A stretch of DNA of 64,000 bases from Auriscalpium vulgare (lineage: Eukaryota; Basidiomycota; Agaricomycetes; Russulales; Auriscalpiaceae): assembly GCA_019915015.1 (NCBI GenBank), contig JAHBBC010000009.1:186001-250000 (forward strand). The letters are read 5' to 3'. The translations under genes and the position numbers were made by a program. Position 1 is the stretch's first letter; each line of letters begins with the position of its first letter. Below the pieces are notes generated by a model. The model saw only the letters and a list, made by a program, of their open reading frames with translations, had not been told where the DNA came from and did no database searches. Of this stretch, positions 63,151-64,000 are shown one piece after another.

Positions 63151-63269
63151 GTACCATACCATGAGACAGTCGCAGCAACAAGGGCAGATGGAGACACGAA
63201 GAAAGAGAGGCAATACGAGCAGGGAATAGAGCGTGCAAGCGGAAGTCTAAGGGAAACCAGTCAAGCTAG

Positions 63270-64000
63270 TCAAGAGGCACACGCCCGAGGAACACGCTGA
63301 CGCGACGGCGCTGCGGTCTGCGTCTTGGCCGCGGCCTTCTTGGGCGGCGGGGCCTTCTTGGGCGGCGGGGCCTTCTTGGGCGGCTTGGGCGGGGCTTGCG
63401 TCGACTTGCGTTTCTTCGGCGCGGGCTCTGCAGGCTCAGACGGCTCTTCGTCAGAGAGGGGGGACAGGGGGCGCTGAGCCATTGTAGAGGAGGAAGCGAT
63501 GTCTGGGGAGCCGCTGCGAGGTGTAGCCAATGTCGACGAGGATGCGATCAGTGGCGAGCCGATGCGAGACGACGGCATCGTCGACGATGAGGCAAAGGGA
63601 GGGGCGCTGGCTCGAGACGGCGACGATGAGGCGATGCGCGGGGATGAGCTTGCGACAGCTGGCGAGCTTGGGCGAGGTTCCGAAGGCGGAGTGGCGATTG
63701 AAGTCGGCTGGGCAAGCCCGGGAGCAGGCGTCTGGTCCGTCGAGGCAGTGGCGGAGCTGCTAGACACAACTGCAGCTGAGACAGGCGTTAGCAAAAACTG
63801 AGGATGGAAGACAGCCACGCACCCGATGATGCAGTGCCGGTCCCATTAGCAGCGGGGCTGCTAGAGCCGCTCGTGTAAGCTTGCGATGCAGAGACTGCGG
63901 CTGAAACAGCGTTAGCAAAGACCAAATGTATAGGAAAGCGGCACACCTGTTACTCCAGTGCCAGTCGCAGCGACAACAGCGGGGCTGCTAGAGTCGCTCG
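63270..64000 (-). CDS. Ser/Pro/Lys-rich protein, C-terminal part (continues off window)
   Basis: Three minus-strand exons are seen: beyond 64000 to 63947, 63900-63823 and 63775-63270. The introns are phase 1 (GTGTGCC...TTTCAG, GTGCGTG...CTCAG). The exons encode Ser/Ala/Thr-rich segments (SDSSSPAVVAATGTGVT; AVSASQAYTSGSSSPAANG) and then a long Ser/Pro tract (PSSRIGSPLIASSSTLATPR). A basic nuclear-localisation-like run (APKKRKSTQ) and a Lys/Pro-repeat tail (KKAPPPKKAPPPKKAAAK) follow, ending PRACAS. Low complexity prevents a family call. The basic tail fits a nuclear or nucleic-acid-associated protein, which is inference. The start is outside the window. Confidence 0.6.

Overview
The window looks like accessory DNA from an agaricomycete (mushroom-type) basidiomycete; I cannot name the species. 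The evidence is many short (about 45-65 bp) GT-AG introns, a KDZ/CxC-type transposase typical of these fungi, an F-box multigene family, a degenerate fungal kinase-like gene and several orphan multi-exon genes. Few genes look housekeeping, and the two that do (mitochondrial ribosomal protein uL23 and dihydroorotate dehydrogenase) are broken fragments. I see no convincing tRNA, rRNA or CRISPR array.

Layout. 1-4.1 kb: a truncated F-box gene abuts the 3' half of a monocarboxylate-type MFS transporter, which is split by a GC-rich foldback element (2055-3657). 4.1-7.5 kb: a complete PIF/Harbinger-like transposon with 68-bp terminal inverted repeats (TIRs) and two convergent genes. 8.6-9.5 kb: an orphan gene. 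10.4-20.3 kb: decayed F-box genes, including a large inverted duplication (12.5-13.7 kb against 17.9-19.9 kb), and an MFS fragment. 20.7-22.1 kb: a five-exon kinase-like gene. 23.8-25.2 kb: a six-exon orphan gene. 28.7-32.3 kb: a decayed MFS transporter and an F-box relic. 49-57 kb: an intact-looking F-box gene, an unidentified inverted gene pair, a third long MFS copy and another decayed F-box gene. 57.7-62.8 kb: an eight-exon orphan gene convergent with a dead Tc1/mariner transposase that is itself split by a 1.75-1.8 kb TIR element. 62.8-64 kb: an AT-palindrome cluster and the 3' end of a Ser/Pro/Lys-rich gene with tandemly repeated exons.

The most interesting object is at 33577-48864. Diverged TIRs with subterminal GTAGACT repeats and an 8-bp direct repeat (CCTCTGTC) bound about 15.3 kb. 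Inside are an orphan Cys-cluster gene read inward from the left end, captured fragments of two host genes, and a KDZ-type (CxC5/CxC6) transposase read inward from the right end. The transposase is interrupted after codon 369 by a full-length Copia retrotransposon (40885-46872). The Copia element has 484-bp LTRs that look identical, an intact 1429-aa Gag-Pol frame, a 5-bp TGAAG duplication and a primer site that fits a half-tRNA-iMet primer. Without Copia and one TGAAG copy, the six transposase exons total 1938 nt, a whole number of codons, so the insertion looks very recent.

The window therefore records several layers of insertion (foldback and Harbinger in an MFS gene, Copia in KDZ, a TIR element in Tc1/mariner) on a background of duplicated and decaying F-box and MFS genes. 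Exon boundaries were read by eye and function calls rest on motifs; no database search was run.
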